NCBI GenBank assembly: GCA_003550325.1
Contig: QKWP01000125.1
Location: 41,663 to 105,662, forward strand
Direction of reading: 5' to 3'
From: Gigaspora rosea
Taxonomy: Eukaryota; Glomeromycota; Glomeromycetes; Diversisporales; Gigasporaceae
DNA: 64,000 bases
Shown here: positions 22,962-33,515 of the stretch, in pieces
How positions within the stretch are numbered: the first letter of the stretch is position 1
Layout of the letters: each line of letters starts with the position of its first letter
Position numbers and translations under genes: made by a program
The notes under the pieces: generated by a model
Seen by the model: only the letters and a program-made list of their open reading frames with translations
What the model was told of the DNA's origin: nothing
Database searches by the model: none

Positions 22962-24035
22962 CGGTATTGGAAATCTGTTTTGAAATTTATGTTCACATGA
23001 GAACATATTTATTTAATTTAATGTTCTCAAAAGTTTTTTTATGTTCTCAATTAGAAAAAATTTTTTTCTCTCTTTCTCTTTCTCTTTCTCTTTTCTTTCT
23101 CTCTTTCTTTTTTTCTCACTCTTTTTTTCTTTTTCTCTCTTTCCTCTCTCTCTCTTTTTTTCTCTCTCACACTCTTCTTCACTCTTTCTTACTCTTTCTC
23201 ACTCTTTCTTACTCTTATTTTCTTTCTCTTATTATCTTTCTCATACTTATACTTTTATACTTTTAGTTATTCTTTTATTTTTATTTTTAATTAATATATG
23301 TAAAAATTATTAATGAAAAATATAATTTATTTAAAAAACTATATAACAAAAGCTAAGTTATTCATAATAATAAGGTTATAACTTTATACATATATTTTTA
23401 AAAATTAATATTTGAGGTTTTTTTATATATTGTTGGAGATGAATTGGCTTGGCTCAGCTTATATATTTAGGTTTTAAATAAGCTATTAATATCTATCAAA
23501 TATTTGAATAAATAAGTAAATATAATATATATTCTTTTTTACTATAGTAAATTTATAGATTCAAAATTTTTTTACTATAAAATTTTAAGACATAGTACTA
23601 AAGCTTAAAATCATATTAACTAAAGATTTGTTAAGTAATTTTCTTATAAAAATTATTATTATAGTGAGTTTAGCTCTCTAAAATTTATGATACTTTATGT
23701 ATATCAAAGTTTATATAATAAGGGCTATATTGCACCAAACTAGAAATAAATAAACCAATAAACTATATTATCTAAAATTTTTATGATTCAAGAACAACTA
23801 AATTGTTCTCTATTTTAACTACTAACAATTAAATCTTTATAAGCTAAACTAATTTAAATTGCTATATTAATAAAAATGATTTTTTATTATTTTATATATT
23901 TATATAGAGAACATATTTTTCAAACTTAATGTTCTCAAAAAAAATTTAATAGAGAACATCTTAAATTTTGTAAATGTTCTCAGATTAAAAGTAATGTTCT
24001 TATGAGAACATAAGAACATAAGATTTCTAACACTG
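22962..24035. mobile_element. hAT-like non-autonomous element (1,074 bp)
   Basis: It is flanked by a perfect 8-bp target duplication GGTATACC (22954-22961 and 24036-24043). The ends CGGTATTGGAAATCT and AGATTTCTAACACTG form an imperfect inverted repeat. Many ATGTTCTC/GAGAACAT words lie near both ends. The interior is AT-rich with a C/T microsatellite (23070-23250) and no transposase. Eight-bp duplications and CAGTG-type ends point to hAT. A 292-bp relative is at 60392-60683. Confidence 0.85.
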
Positions 24036-24043
24036 GGTATACC

Positions 24044-24540
24044 TAGCAATTACACCTAACAAAATGACCTCCACGAGACCCAACTTCGACCCAAAACAGT
24101 GCTATAGAAGACCAAAGAAATGTTACTCGAAGGCCCATTCTTGATGAAGGGTTCGCTAGAAGGATGGAGTATCAAGACCTGATCATGGACGTGGTGATGG
24201 AGTCTGGTGTTGGATATAACTAGTACGGTAACGACTGGAAGACCAGAGGTAACAGACCCAATGCTAAACTGGAAGAACCGCAGCAAGTGGGAGGCACAGA
24301 AAGCCTGGTCGAAGGAGCCTCAAGACCCGAATATGAAGAAGTACCAGAAGACTTGGCAGGAGAAGCGGACTGGGATGATGATAAAAAACTAGAAAAAAAA
24401 TAAATAATAGTAGTAAAAAAAAAAAAAACAAAAACGTATACAGGCCTAACACAATACGGACGGTTAGGATGAGGTGGAGCGGGTAGTAGAGCTCTATCTA
24501 AAAATAATTACAAGATATTAGACATAAACAACCATAGATT
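24044..24540 (+). other. Retrotransposon spacer, acidic part resumed
   Basis: Directly after the hAT target duplication the retrotransposon resumes with a broken frame, ending in another acidic stretch (EEVPEDLAGEADWDDDKK near 24330-24390) and an A-run. Confidence 0.5.
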
Positions 24541-25901
24541 AAAAGACACGACCGAAAGTACCAACCAAGAAAGACCTAGTGTTCAAAAATCTGACTATAA
24601 ACCCAATCCAGTCCAGGTTGTCAGTGCCCTGGCCAAAGAAAAGCGAAGAATTAATTACTACGACTTCAAGAAGCTCGAATTAACGATGGAAGAAAGTTTT
24701 TATAACCGATTAAAGAAGTACCTCCAGCACCAATATATCTCACCAAATTTAAACCCTATGGAGCGAAAGAAGCTGGTTCAGCAAAGCAAAACCGTAGAAC
24801 TCAAGGATGATATACTATACAAAAAGGAAAATCGAAATCAGAAGAGATTGGTTAGAATCGCTCAGGAATCGGAAGTAGAGCCCATACTGTTTCTGACCCA
24901 TACCCATCCTTTGGGAGGTCATTTTAACACTCGAAGAATGCTCAAAAAGATCCGGGAAACGTACTACTAGCGTCGACAACTCGAAAATATTGAGGACTAT
25001 GTGAAAACTGCGACCAGTGTCAGAGACAGGCAAGAACAGATGGAAAGGACCACTACACCCCATACCTGTAACTTCACCGTTCTATCAGGTCGGAATTGAC
25101 ATAGTGGGTCCATTACCAATTACCCCACGTAACCACTCCTAAAATGTCGTCGTCACCGACTACATGACGAAGTTGCCAGAAGCACGAGCTATCGAAGTTG
25201 CTGACGCTCAAATAGTAGCTGATTTTATTTTCAATGATATTATCTGCTGTCACGGGTGCCCAGAGAAGATACTATCGGATAGAGGTCGCCATTTTTTAAA
25301 TCACCTAGTGGACGAGTTGTTGGAGAAGTTTCAAATTCGACACCTGAAGTCTACCCCATATCACCCTCAAACTAACGGGTTAGTTGAAAGGTTCAACAAG
25401 ACGTTATGTGAAGCAATAGCCAAGTCAATAAAATATATCACCGAGTGGGACTTGGTAATTCCAGAAATATTATTTGCGTACCGTACTTCCAAGCATTCGG
25501 TTACAAAATTTATGCCGTTTTACCTCATGCACGGCCGTAAGGCGCGACAACCTATTCAGCCGGAGGGAGTGGGAGAGTTAGAAACATTAATGGAAAGAAC
25601 GGCAACCCTACTCAAACATTTACCCAGGGTTCAAAACGAAGCAGTCATACAGGTGCATAATGTTCAACGAAAGAGGAAAAAAAAATTTGATGGACAGATT
25701 AGATCATATCCAGATTTATTCATTAGAGATAAGGTTCTGTTATACAATGCTGCATGTGACAGTCATAGGAGCAGGAAACTAGAACCAAAATGGAAGGGTC
25801 CCTACTACGTGCATGACAAGTTACCTAATAAGGTATTCAAGTTATGCACGTTACGTGAAGAAGTTTTAGCAGCGCTGATCAACCTGCGACTACTGAAATA
25901 A
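24541..25901 (+). pseudogene. Retrotransposon integrase remnant
   Basis: Its own open pieces are 24686-24970 and 25164-25901. The first carries the zinc-binding HHCC start (THPLGGHFNTRRMLKKI); the cysteines (CDQCQRQ) follow after a TAG at 24968, where Trp is expected. Then come GIDIVGPLP, a stop before VVVTDYMTK, the second catalytic Asp (ILSDRGRHF) and Glu (NGLVERFNKTL) of the DDE triad, and a C-terminal region with EPKWKGPYYV. The catalytic residues are in place, so only stops and frame changes inactivate it. It ends at 25901. Confidence 0.9.
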
Positions 25902-26085
25902 TATCACGATAGTCGAGCACCAAATCCGAACCAGAACGACTAAACCTAAGTGAAAAAAAACCTGCCGCAATAAGAGACTACGAGGAAACAGGAAAGCGAA
26001 GAATAGAACGTGGGAAGAATAGAAACAGATAAAAGAAATAAATAGGACCTAATCGAGGCCGACAGCTGATAAAAATCGATCTAAC

Positions 26086-26531
26086 ATGCCGATCACCTAT
26101 GCAGAATTACTCGATGACATCACCAACCTTGACCCCGCTACTACACAGCCCATGTGACCCTGCCCTATGCTGCCACTGATGATCTGCCCACTAAGGTACA
26201 AGTGACCTATGCCTGCATAAAACAGGCCATACGTTCCAAAAATAGGACCCATGTCCTGGGCTATGGGTACCATTTGGGGATGCTTTATGCCGCCGCTACC
26301 CCGGAGCAATTATTCTTCGCCAGAAGACTTACCTCGGAGTACTATTATTCAACCTCGGTATGCATCTTTGACATATTTAACAAATTTGGTGTGGACCAGA
26401 TATATCGAACTAAGAAGGTGCGATTCCAAGACTTCAAAACGTTAACTGCCCAGAACTATCAGCAATTGGTCGACGACTGTTTGTGGAACTCACCCATAAG
26501 TGGGGGGAGAAATGTGAGACCGGGAACGTGA
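26086..26531 (+). pseudogene. Extra 3' frame of the retrotransposon
   Basis: Between integrase and the polypurine tract, a frame starts at ATG 26086 (MPITYAELLDDITNLDP). It is shifted once near 26150 and continues (MTLPYAATDDLPTKVQVTYA...) to 26531, a few codons into the 3' LTR. It has roughly 145 residues in total, no membrane segment and no signal peptide. The position matches an envelope or accessory gene in other gypsy elements, but nothing here resembles an envelope protein. Function unknown. Confidence 0.6.
26499..26512 (+). other. Polypurine tract
   Basis: AGTGGGGGGAGAAA lies directly before the 3' LTR, the expected site of plus-strand priming. Confidence 0.85.
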
Positions 26532-27104
26532 CCTGGTTATAGGCACGTGCTCGCGTGACCCGGTATTAACGAATTTAGGTTTACTGACAGAATTCCTGGA
26601 TTTCTGGAATTCGATGAAATCACGGGAATCAGAAAATTCGGGGGATTTTTAGAAAACAGATGATATCAAGGATTATAATGATAACGATGATACTAATCAT
26701 CCTAAGAATCTTGGTGATTATAATAATAATAATAATATAGAGAATTCTAGCGTATAAAAATATAACTTGAATTATTATAAATAAAGGCCTTTGGCCCCTT
26801 TGGGAACGACATTCAATCCCCACTTTGCTTTAATAAAACATACATTTATACCTTATATATATACGACTCAAAATTTGTCTTTATTAAAAATAATAAAAGT
26901 ACATATAACCCGATACATAATAAAAACTTGTACATTCGTTATTCTACTATAAACCCAAGCACCTTGCATAAAATATCCCGTAACTCTGCCTAACCACTTA
27001 GCCAAATCTAACCCGCCATCTTTCAACCCAAACTGACCCATTGACGGCTGTACGAAACCGATCCTGTGATTTCTCGATTGACCCGCCGATTTTTAGGGTT
27101 GTCA
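26513..27104 (+). repeat. 3' LTR
   Basis: 592 bp, TGTGAGACC to GGGTTGTCA, matching the 5' LTR at 16254-16845 and followed by the ACGT duplication. Confidence 0.95.
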
Positions 27105-27108
27105 ACGT

Positions 27109-27404
27109 ATTAGAACCGGGCCAGCATTAAGCAATACTGCGTCCCAAGTCTACAGCGAAATTATTAGCTGAGCATTTCTTGTTTAATAAATAACTACGAC
27201 TTCATTAATAAAACTAAGGTTCTGTTGCACAAAAACAAATATGCATACATACATACGTGGGAATTTTTAAAAATCTCATTTTTGATATAATAATATATAC
27301 AATCAATAAGTTGATCAAAAACGTAACTTTTGACGTAACTTTTGTGTCACTTTGACCAAACATTAAACTAGACAATTGATGTTGCATTTTATTTAGAACA
27401 CAAA
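27109..27404 (+). promoter_or_regulatory. Sel1-type upstream region, module copy 1
   Basis: The sequence from ATTAGAACCGGGCCAG to the ATG at 27405 is the same block that precedes the Sel1-kinase genes at 33200-33515 and 54951-55261 (and, diverged, 48340-48480). Shared words include GCATACATACATACGTGG and ATCAAAAACGTAACT. It therefore probably holds their common promoter. It has been cut from its LRR neighbour by the retrotransposon. Confidence 0.6.
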
Positions 27405-28674
27405 ATGTTTTCCTTCTTTAAGAAAAAAAAAAAGGACTCTGAACAACTTTATATACTTGGATACAATTATTGTTATGGTATTGGTGTTGAGAAAGACGAA
27501 AAAAGGGGGTTTGAATATTTAATGAAAGCAGCTGAGTTAGGAAATTCAAGCTTCTTTTTGATGAATTGGGCAAGCAACTTCAAACTCACTTAATTAAAAA
27601 AGAAGCTCATTGGCTTCGTTTACATTTTAGTCATATTTATCAAAAAAGTTTTCAAAATAATAAGCTTCAAGATTTACAAAACTGGTGTAATGATATTGTG
27701 GTAAAGTACCCTAATAAGATTTTTGATTCTGAAGAATTCTTCACACTTCAAGAAAATGCTTTAGTATCACTTATTAGTCGTGATGATTTACAAATGGAAG
27801 AAGTAAAAATTTGGAATCATGTCATAAAATGGGGAATTGCACAAAATCATCCGATCCTGATGATTGGTCCCATGAGAATTTTATTGCTTTAAAGACTACT
27901 TTACAAAATTGTTTACCTCAAATTCGTTATTTTCAAATGTCTGGTAAAGATATTGCTAATCATGTACAACCTTATCAACAAATTCTTGAAAAAAAACTTT
28001 GGAAAGATATCGTGAAAATGTATATGGCAAATGAATCAATATCTTCTACCGTTCTTCCACCTCGAATAATTTTAAAACTGACATTACCGACTAGAATTGT
28101 TGAACCATTTTCAAATGTTATTAATGAAGCACATGCAGCAGAAATTGCTTCATGGGTTGATAAGAAAAATGATACATATTTGATCACGGATAATCCGTAT
28201 GAATTTAAATTACTTCTTCGTGGAAGCAGAGATGGTTTTACTGCTACTTCATTTTGGAATTTATGCGATAAGCGAACTCATCTTGTTGTAGTTATCAAGG
28301 TTAAGGGCACCGATGAAATTCTTGGTGGGTATAATCCTATTGGTTGGGATAGTCAATATATTTTTCAATCTAGGAAATGCAATGATAGCTTTATTTTTTC
28401 ATTGAAAAATGGTAATATTCAACATTCGATTTTAAGTCGTGTGGAAAAACCAGAAAAGGCGATTTATTGTCATCCTGATTTTGGTCCAATCTTTTGTGAT
28501 GGACTTTTCGAGGCTCTTGGAATGTATCCTAAAGATAATCAAGGTGTCAACTGTCAGACTTCTAAAAACTGTGCATATGAAAATCTAATTAGAGATGTAG
28601 CTGTATACGGTGATGAATCGTCAAATTTTTCAGCAGAGGAATATGAAATATTTCAAATTACCAAAAAATTCTAA
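27405..28674 (+). pseudogene. Sel1 leader fused to BACK-TLDc body (chimera)
   Basis: ATG 27405 begins MFSFFKKKKK and one Sel1 repeat (LGYNYCYGIGVEKDEKRGFE), as in the Sel1-kinases. At about 27550 homology switches to the BTB/BACK-TLDc family, in another frame (LFDELGKQLQTHLIKKEAHW), running to 27892. A second shift near 27845 leads to the frame ending at 28674. The last part holds an intact TLDc domain (DNPYEFKLLLRGSRDGFT, SFWNLCDK, GGYNPIGWDSQ, AEEYEIFQITKKF), with a usable ATG at 27937 giving about 245 aa. The BTB domain is absent. As written, the full chimera is not translatable; the TLDc part may still be. It is the best preserved TLDc copy of the window. Confidence 0.8.
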
Positions 28675-30240
28675 AAATTTTGTCATTAAATTAATTCACA
28701 GAATAAATGGCATTATTAAGTTTGTGAATAATACTTTATAATAAAACAGATTAAATAAAAAAAAAATCTATTATAAAATAATAGGTGTCGCATAATTGAC
28801 AAGTTTGTTCTTTTATAATGAAATATTCTGTAAATTATTCGTCTGTAAAATAAGCTTTGTCGGTGAAATGAGTGCCGGTGAAATGTGGTATCTTTGAAGT
28901 GATTGCCGTAAGTTTATCGGAACTAAATTTGATAAGTTATAGTTACTACATGATGTCCAACATACAATAACCAGGCGTAAGCACGGGTTGTTACAAATGA
29001 CCCATACAATAATGGCAGGGATGACAAATGATTCAAAATGCGATATTAAAAAACATGATTATTTTTTACAATATATTTAATATGAAAGAATTAATCATGA
29101 TTTTTCTTTTTTTGAATAAAGAACTTGGTTGGTACAGAAATTTAACTTTTAGACACAATTACCCGATGTTTTAAAGTGTTTTGTGCTTTATTAAAAAACA
29201 CGAAAAACGTTTTGAACCTGTTTCACTACCAGAATTAAATATTGGCAAATCCTATATCTGATATTATAACTTATTAAGTTTGTCAAATTCGACCTATTTC
29301 ACGCGACAGAATATATGTCACACTGAGATACGGTATGTAATTTATTAATAAATTCTAACTTAAATTAAAGATCAAAGATAATTTAAATTATTGATAGGCA
29401 GATTTCTGAACATTATTGTTACCTTTCATCAATCACTAGTAAAGTTGAATTTTCAATATAATTGCAGCAAAATCAATTGTCACTAATAAATTTTTTAATT
29501 GAGGTTAGGTTGATTAATTTCAATAACTAACTTTCCATATGGTGACTTTAATTATGTCTGTCACATAAACTAAATTTTTTCTTTAGGGGATAAGTAATTT
29601 CCCGAAATGGATAATATTTTCTTCAAAAGTCATAGGTGTGCGAGAAGTTTCACAAGTGCAATTAATGTCACAAATAGGTAATATTAATCACTGCAAATGT
29701 AAAAAGGCAAAATTATCTCGCTGAAGTAAATCTCAAAAATTATGCTTGTAATAGTTAGGATATATGACTACAATGCATGACAAATAGATTTCAATTATTG
29801 CGGTTTAAAATTGAATTCAAGCATTTTGAATTTTAATTGAATTATCTTTAGTTTTACGATATACTAATTTTTTTCTTTATTACTCACACAATAATTCTTT
29901 ACCTAAAAACTCTTGTAGATTGAATGTGCTTACATTCAAAGATCTACAAACTGGATTGAATGTTTTTTTTTAAATATTATTAAAATATTGGATGTTATAA
30001 AAATAATTTAAATTTACTGTTAAATTGTTCATTACCTCTAATAATTTACAAAATATTAAATTAGATATCTATTTCAAGACGAGTGATTCCTTGTTGGGAA
30101 TAATTAGCAATACCCAAAGTTCCTTTATAACCAAAGTCGTACTCTACCTTTCTTTAAAGATTTGATATTTATTCTATTTTTTCAGTATATGTATTATCTT
30201 ACAAAATCAAATATTAAAGTATTTATCTGTTATGCAAAAT
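28675..30240. other. Intergenic region
   Basis: The first 150 bp match the sequence after the BTB/TLDc remnant at 38500-38660. The rest holds no supported gene. Short hairpin words occur near 29930 (GATTGAATG/CATTC). Confidence 0.45.
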
Positions 30241-30259
30241 TTTAGACTTTAATTAATAA

Positions 30260-30535
30260 AAATTTTTAATTTATCAAAGGTGACTATGAATGGCCTGTGT
30301 ACTTCCCGGAGTTGAAGGAAGACCGTTTTGCGGACCTGAAGCGTAAATATATTAAAAAATCAATTTTAATAAAACCTTCAATAATATAGTCTTTCTGTTT
30401 ATTTAACGGCATTGCAAAATCTTCGACGTCTCAATCTTGATAGTGTAAAGTTAACACCTCCATTTTTGCCGCTAAAATTTCGAGTTTTCGAAATTTAAAG
30501 TGCCGAATCTATCCAGGACTCGACTTTGTGACCAA
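30260..30535 (+). pseudogene. LRR gene 5' exon remnants
   Basis: A possible exon reads DYEWPVYFPELKEDRFADLK (30281-30340). After a short AT-rich intron comes LTALQNLRRLNLDSVKLT (30405-30460), an LRR signature, and then PNLSRTRLCDQDVE near 30503. They are collinear with the LRR exons at 31100-32880 and may be the 5' part of module copy 2, or of another LRR gene, cut by the poly-T insertion at 30548. Confidence 0.45.
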
Positions 30536-30547
30536 GATGTTGAAATT

Positions 30548-30548
30548 N

Positions 30549-30614
<66 letters not shown>

Positions 30615-30668
30615 TTATTTATTTATTTAGAACACCTCCGCAGAGGACGCCATATAGGTGTACTTTAC
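30548..30668 (-). mobile_element. Non-LTR retroelement 3' tail (poly-A on minus strand)
   Basis: A run of about 60 T, then ATTTATTTATTT and ACACCTCCGCAGAGGACGCC, then GGTGTACTTTA. Read on the minus strand this is a 3' tail ending in poly-A. A second copy with the same tail architecture (T-run, CTCCTGAGGAGACGC, GGCGTACTTTA) is at 52542-52600. It probably marks a SINE or LINE family; the 5' ends were not found. One unknown base starts the run. Confidence 0.55.
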
Positions 30669-31267
30669 TTATAATTTATTCATGGACCATTATACTATAA
30701 ACAAATAGAACTGTCAAAGCCATTTATATTATTGGTCTTAACAGTAAGTCATTCATTTTAAAAGGGTGAAGTGTCTAAAGGTTATTTGAAAACGCTCAAA
30801 TCGAGGTACTTTGTGACCCCTCTAATGCCATTACCTCCCTTCTCTTGTATTGACTTCAGAACCTTTAGTTCATTGCTAATTATTTTCTGAATTATAGCGG
30901 GTAAGGACGTTTTTGGTATATGTTTCCGTCCCCATTTGACCTGGGTGAAGATGTTGAAAATTATATGTCAGTGTAAAATATGATTGAGCTTATATTAATA
31001 TAAACAGTCGACATTGGACAATTTTGATTGAAATGGGAGTCAGGGGTAAGAAAAAGATATTGTTTTGAACTTTATTTGATAATGATATTTAAAGCTTTAA
31101 ATAATCAACTTTACATTTATAGAATTCAAATCTCTTAACTTCATTAATTTCCCGAATCGAGAAGAAGGATTGGATGATATATTGCAAGGTTTTCCGGTAA
31201 ATTCTATTTGGCTTTCAGGGATTACTTTTTTTTTAATGTGTGCCTTCAATCGTATTATATGTCCTTA

Positions 31268-31915
31268 TAAGAATTACTATTGATAAAGATGGGCTTAACT
31301 GGTTTTATAAACGTAACCGATTCAGGAGTTATGCATTTTCAAGAGCTAAGAGGTTAGCTTTAGTGAATGAATTTCATTTTTTTTAATTTGTTTCAAGTTA
31401 TTGAAGGAGACTTATTTTATTTTAGTCTTACTTTCTTATCCTTGTCTGGTACGAAATTGATTAATGTTGGAATGTCTGCCTAAAAGAATTACTATTGATA
31501 AAGATGAATTTAACTAGTTTTATAGATGTAACTGATTCAGGAGTTATGAATTTTCAAGAGCTAAGAGGTTAGCTTTAATGAATGAATTTTCATTTTTTTT
31601 AACTTGTTTCAAGTTAATGAAGGAGACTTATTTTATTTTAGTCTTACTTTCTTATCCTTGTCTGGCATGAAATTGATTAATGTTGGAATGTCTGCCCTAA
31701 AAGAATTACTATTGGTAAAGATGGACTTAACTGGTTTTATAAACGTAACCGATTCAGAAGTTATGCATTTTCAAGAGCTAAGAGGTTAGCATTAATGGAT
31801 GAATTTTCATTTTTTTTAATTTGTTTCAAGTTCTTGAAGGAGACTTATTGTATTTTAGTCTTACTTTCTTATCCTTGTCTGGCACGAAATTGATTAATGT
31901 TTGAATGTCTGCCCT
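31268..31915 (+). repeat. Tandem amplification of one LRR exon
   Basis: A unit of about 209-224 bp with AGAATTACTATTGATAAAGA and TTTCAAGAGCTAAGAGGTTAG occurs three times (starting about 31268, 31492 and 31701); a fourth partial start lies at 31810-31915. Each unit contains an exon coding one LRR (LINVGMSALKELLL...GFINVTDS...MHFQELR) with its flanking intron. Copies 1 and 3 have single units at this place. Confidence 0.75.
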
Positions 31916-32302
31916 AAAAGATCTTAAAAGTTAAAAAATTTATAAAGTTATCAACATCAGATTCATAACCATTAATATTTATATGCATCCTTAGATTTGA
32001 TAATTTGATTGAATTAGATCTGGCTCGAACCTTAATTACGAATGCCAGCATTGTTTATCTAGACGGTATTGTATTCATAATTCAATTTACTACAAATATT
32101 TAATACCAAACAAAAATTTTATTGATATCCAGACAAAATTTTTAAATAGGCCTGCGCGAACTTACTCACCTTAGTTTAAATAAAATACTTATCAAGATTG
32201 CAACATTGTCTGCAATCTGTAAATATAAATTTGCTAATAGGAAATTAAAATACTTTGATGTAGGGTATACGCGTGTTACTGATAAAGGAGTAGGAGAAAT
32301 AA

Positions 32303-32578
32303 GGGAGCGGGTCAAAATCCCGACAAACAGAATCCCGACAGAAAAAAAATCCCGACAACAAAAACATCATTAAATTTATTTAAGTTATGTTAGGGTTAGG
32401 TGAGTGCCTAGGATAGGGTTAGGGTGAGCGCCTGGGCTAGGGTTTGGTTTAGTTGATTTTATAGTAAAGTTGCTCAAGGAAAGCTTTTTTTGATTGTCGG
32501 GATTTTCGATTGTCGGAATTTTTTTGTCGGGATTATGACCTGTCGGGATTTTGTTTGTCGGGATTTTGACCCAAGCCC
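32303..32578. mobile_element. MULE-like MITE (276 bp) inside LRR copy 2
   Basis: The terminal inverted repeats GGGAGCGGGTCAAAATCCCG and GGGCTTGGGTCAAAATCCCG are followed by several TCGGGATT words. A perfect 9-bp target duplication, GAGAAATAA, flanks it (32294-32302 and 32579-32587). The matching places in LRR copies 1 (15615) and 3 (54310) lack it. The core holds GTTAGGGTTAGG words and no frame. Nine-bp duplications suggest the Mutator-like superfamily. Confidence 0.85.
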
Positions 32579-33515
32579 GAGAAATAACTTTTCAACGCAA
32601 TTACGGCTTTCTCATAATCAAATATTGCATTTATTTATTTTCAATTGATATTATTTTTATGTAGACTTGCCGTATTTGTTCTTCTTGAATTTGGCTTTTA
32701 CTCAAGTATCTTTGTCGTGTCGTAATATTTTGACTGGTAAGGAAACATCAAACTTTTAAATCGTTATGTAAAAATTATACCGCAAATTTTAATAATATTT
32801 CATTTATTATTTAGATATTCCTTCACTTAAACCAGTTCGCCTTAATGGAATTACCAAAGAAGTTGCGAGAATAAAAATTATAATGTTTAAAAAAAAAAAG
32901 CCCATATGATATTTGGCATGTTGATATTCTCTGATCATATGTACAAATGCTAAGCATATATTTAATAAAGTTCAGAGCATTAAAATCGTATTAAAGACTT
33001 TTAACAACCTTTTGGAAATAAAATATAGTATAACGATAATTATATTTAAGAAGCACCACATTTACAATTACTATTCATTTACTTATAGCAAGAATATGCT
33101 GTAACGTTTTTTTGTGACATCCCTCTGTCTTTAATAAATTCCAGCAAGTTTATTATCCTGTTTTATAGATCTATTACGAGGCGTCTCTAAAATTTGATGA
33201 TACACATCAGAACCGGGCAGCATTAAGCAATACTAGCCGTCCCAAGTCTACAGCAAAGTTATTGGCTGAGTATTTTTTGTTAAGGTTCTGTTGCAATAAA
33301 ATACAAATATGCATACATACATACGTGGAAATTTTTTAAAATTACATTTTGACACAACAATATAGATAATTAACAAGTTAATCAAAAACGTAACTATTGA
33401 TGTAACTTTGTATCACTTTGACCAAACATTAAATGTCCGTTACTCTAAATAATTAAAGTTGTATTTTATTTAGAACACAAATTTTTTTCTTCTTTTTTTT
33501 TTTTTAAAAAAAAAA

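Larger units (their letters stand above)
16250..27108 (+). mobile_element. Ty3/gypsy-type LTR retrotransposon, degenerate
   Basis: A complete but inactive element of 10,851 bp between ACGT target duplications (16250-16253, 27105-27108). The order is LTR, primer-binding site, gag with CCHC knuckle, retropepsin, reverse transcriptase, RNase H, a long acidic spacer, integrase, an extra 3' frame, polypurine tract, LTR. The order RT-RH-IN defines the Ty3/gypsy class. The pre-insertion sequence GATACGTATTAGAA survives at module copy 3 (54945-54958), proving the boundaries. The two LTRs differ at roughly two dozen sites of 592 by eye, mostly transitions, so the insertion is not recent. It carries an assembly gap and a hAT-like insert. 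All genes have stops or frameshifts. Confidence 0.95.
30966..32885 (+). pseudogene. LRR protein gene, module copy 2
   Basis: It has the same exon order as copies 1 and 3: NFINF/REEGLDDILQGF (31140-31195), TKLINVGMSALKELLL-type LRR exon (amplified), LDLARTLIT-like exon (31990-32065), KLKYFDVGYTRVTDKGV exon (32243-32300), FFLNLALTQVSLSC-like exon (32668-32740) and the IPSLKPVRLNGITKEV-type last exon (32815-32885). Breaks include a 276-bp MITE inside the sixth element, indels in several exons and a frame change in the final exon. Probably dead. It lies about 630 bp upstream of the Sel1-kinase copy 2. Confidence 0.65.

Noticed and set aside
22967..23313. Ser/Leu/Phe-rich frames at 22967-23313
   Set aside because: Produced by a C/T microsatellite inside the hAT-like element; no domain, and the frames follow the repeat only.
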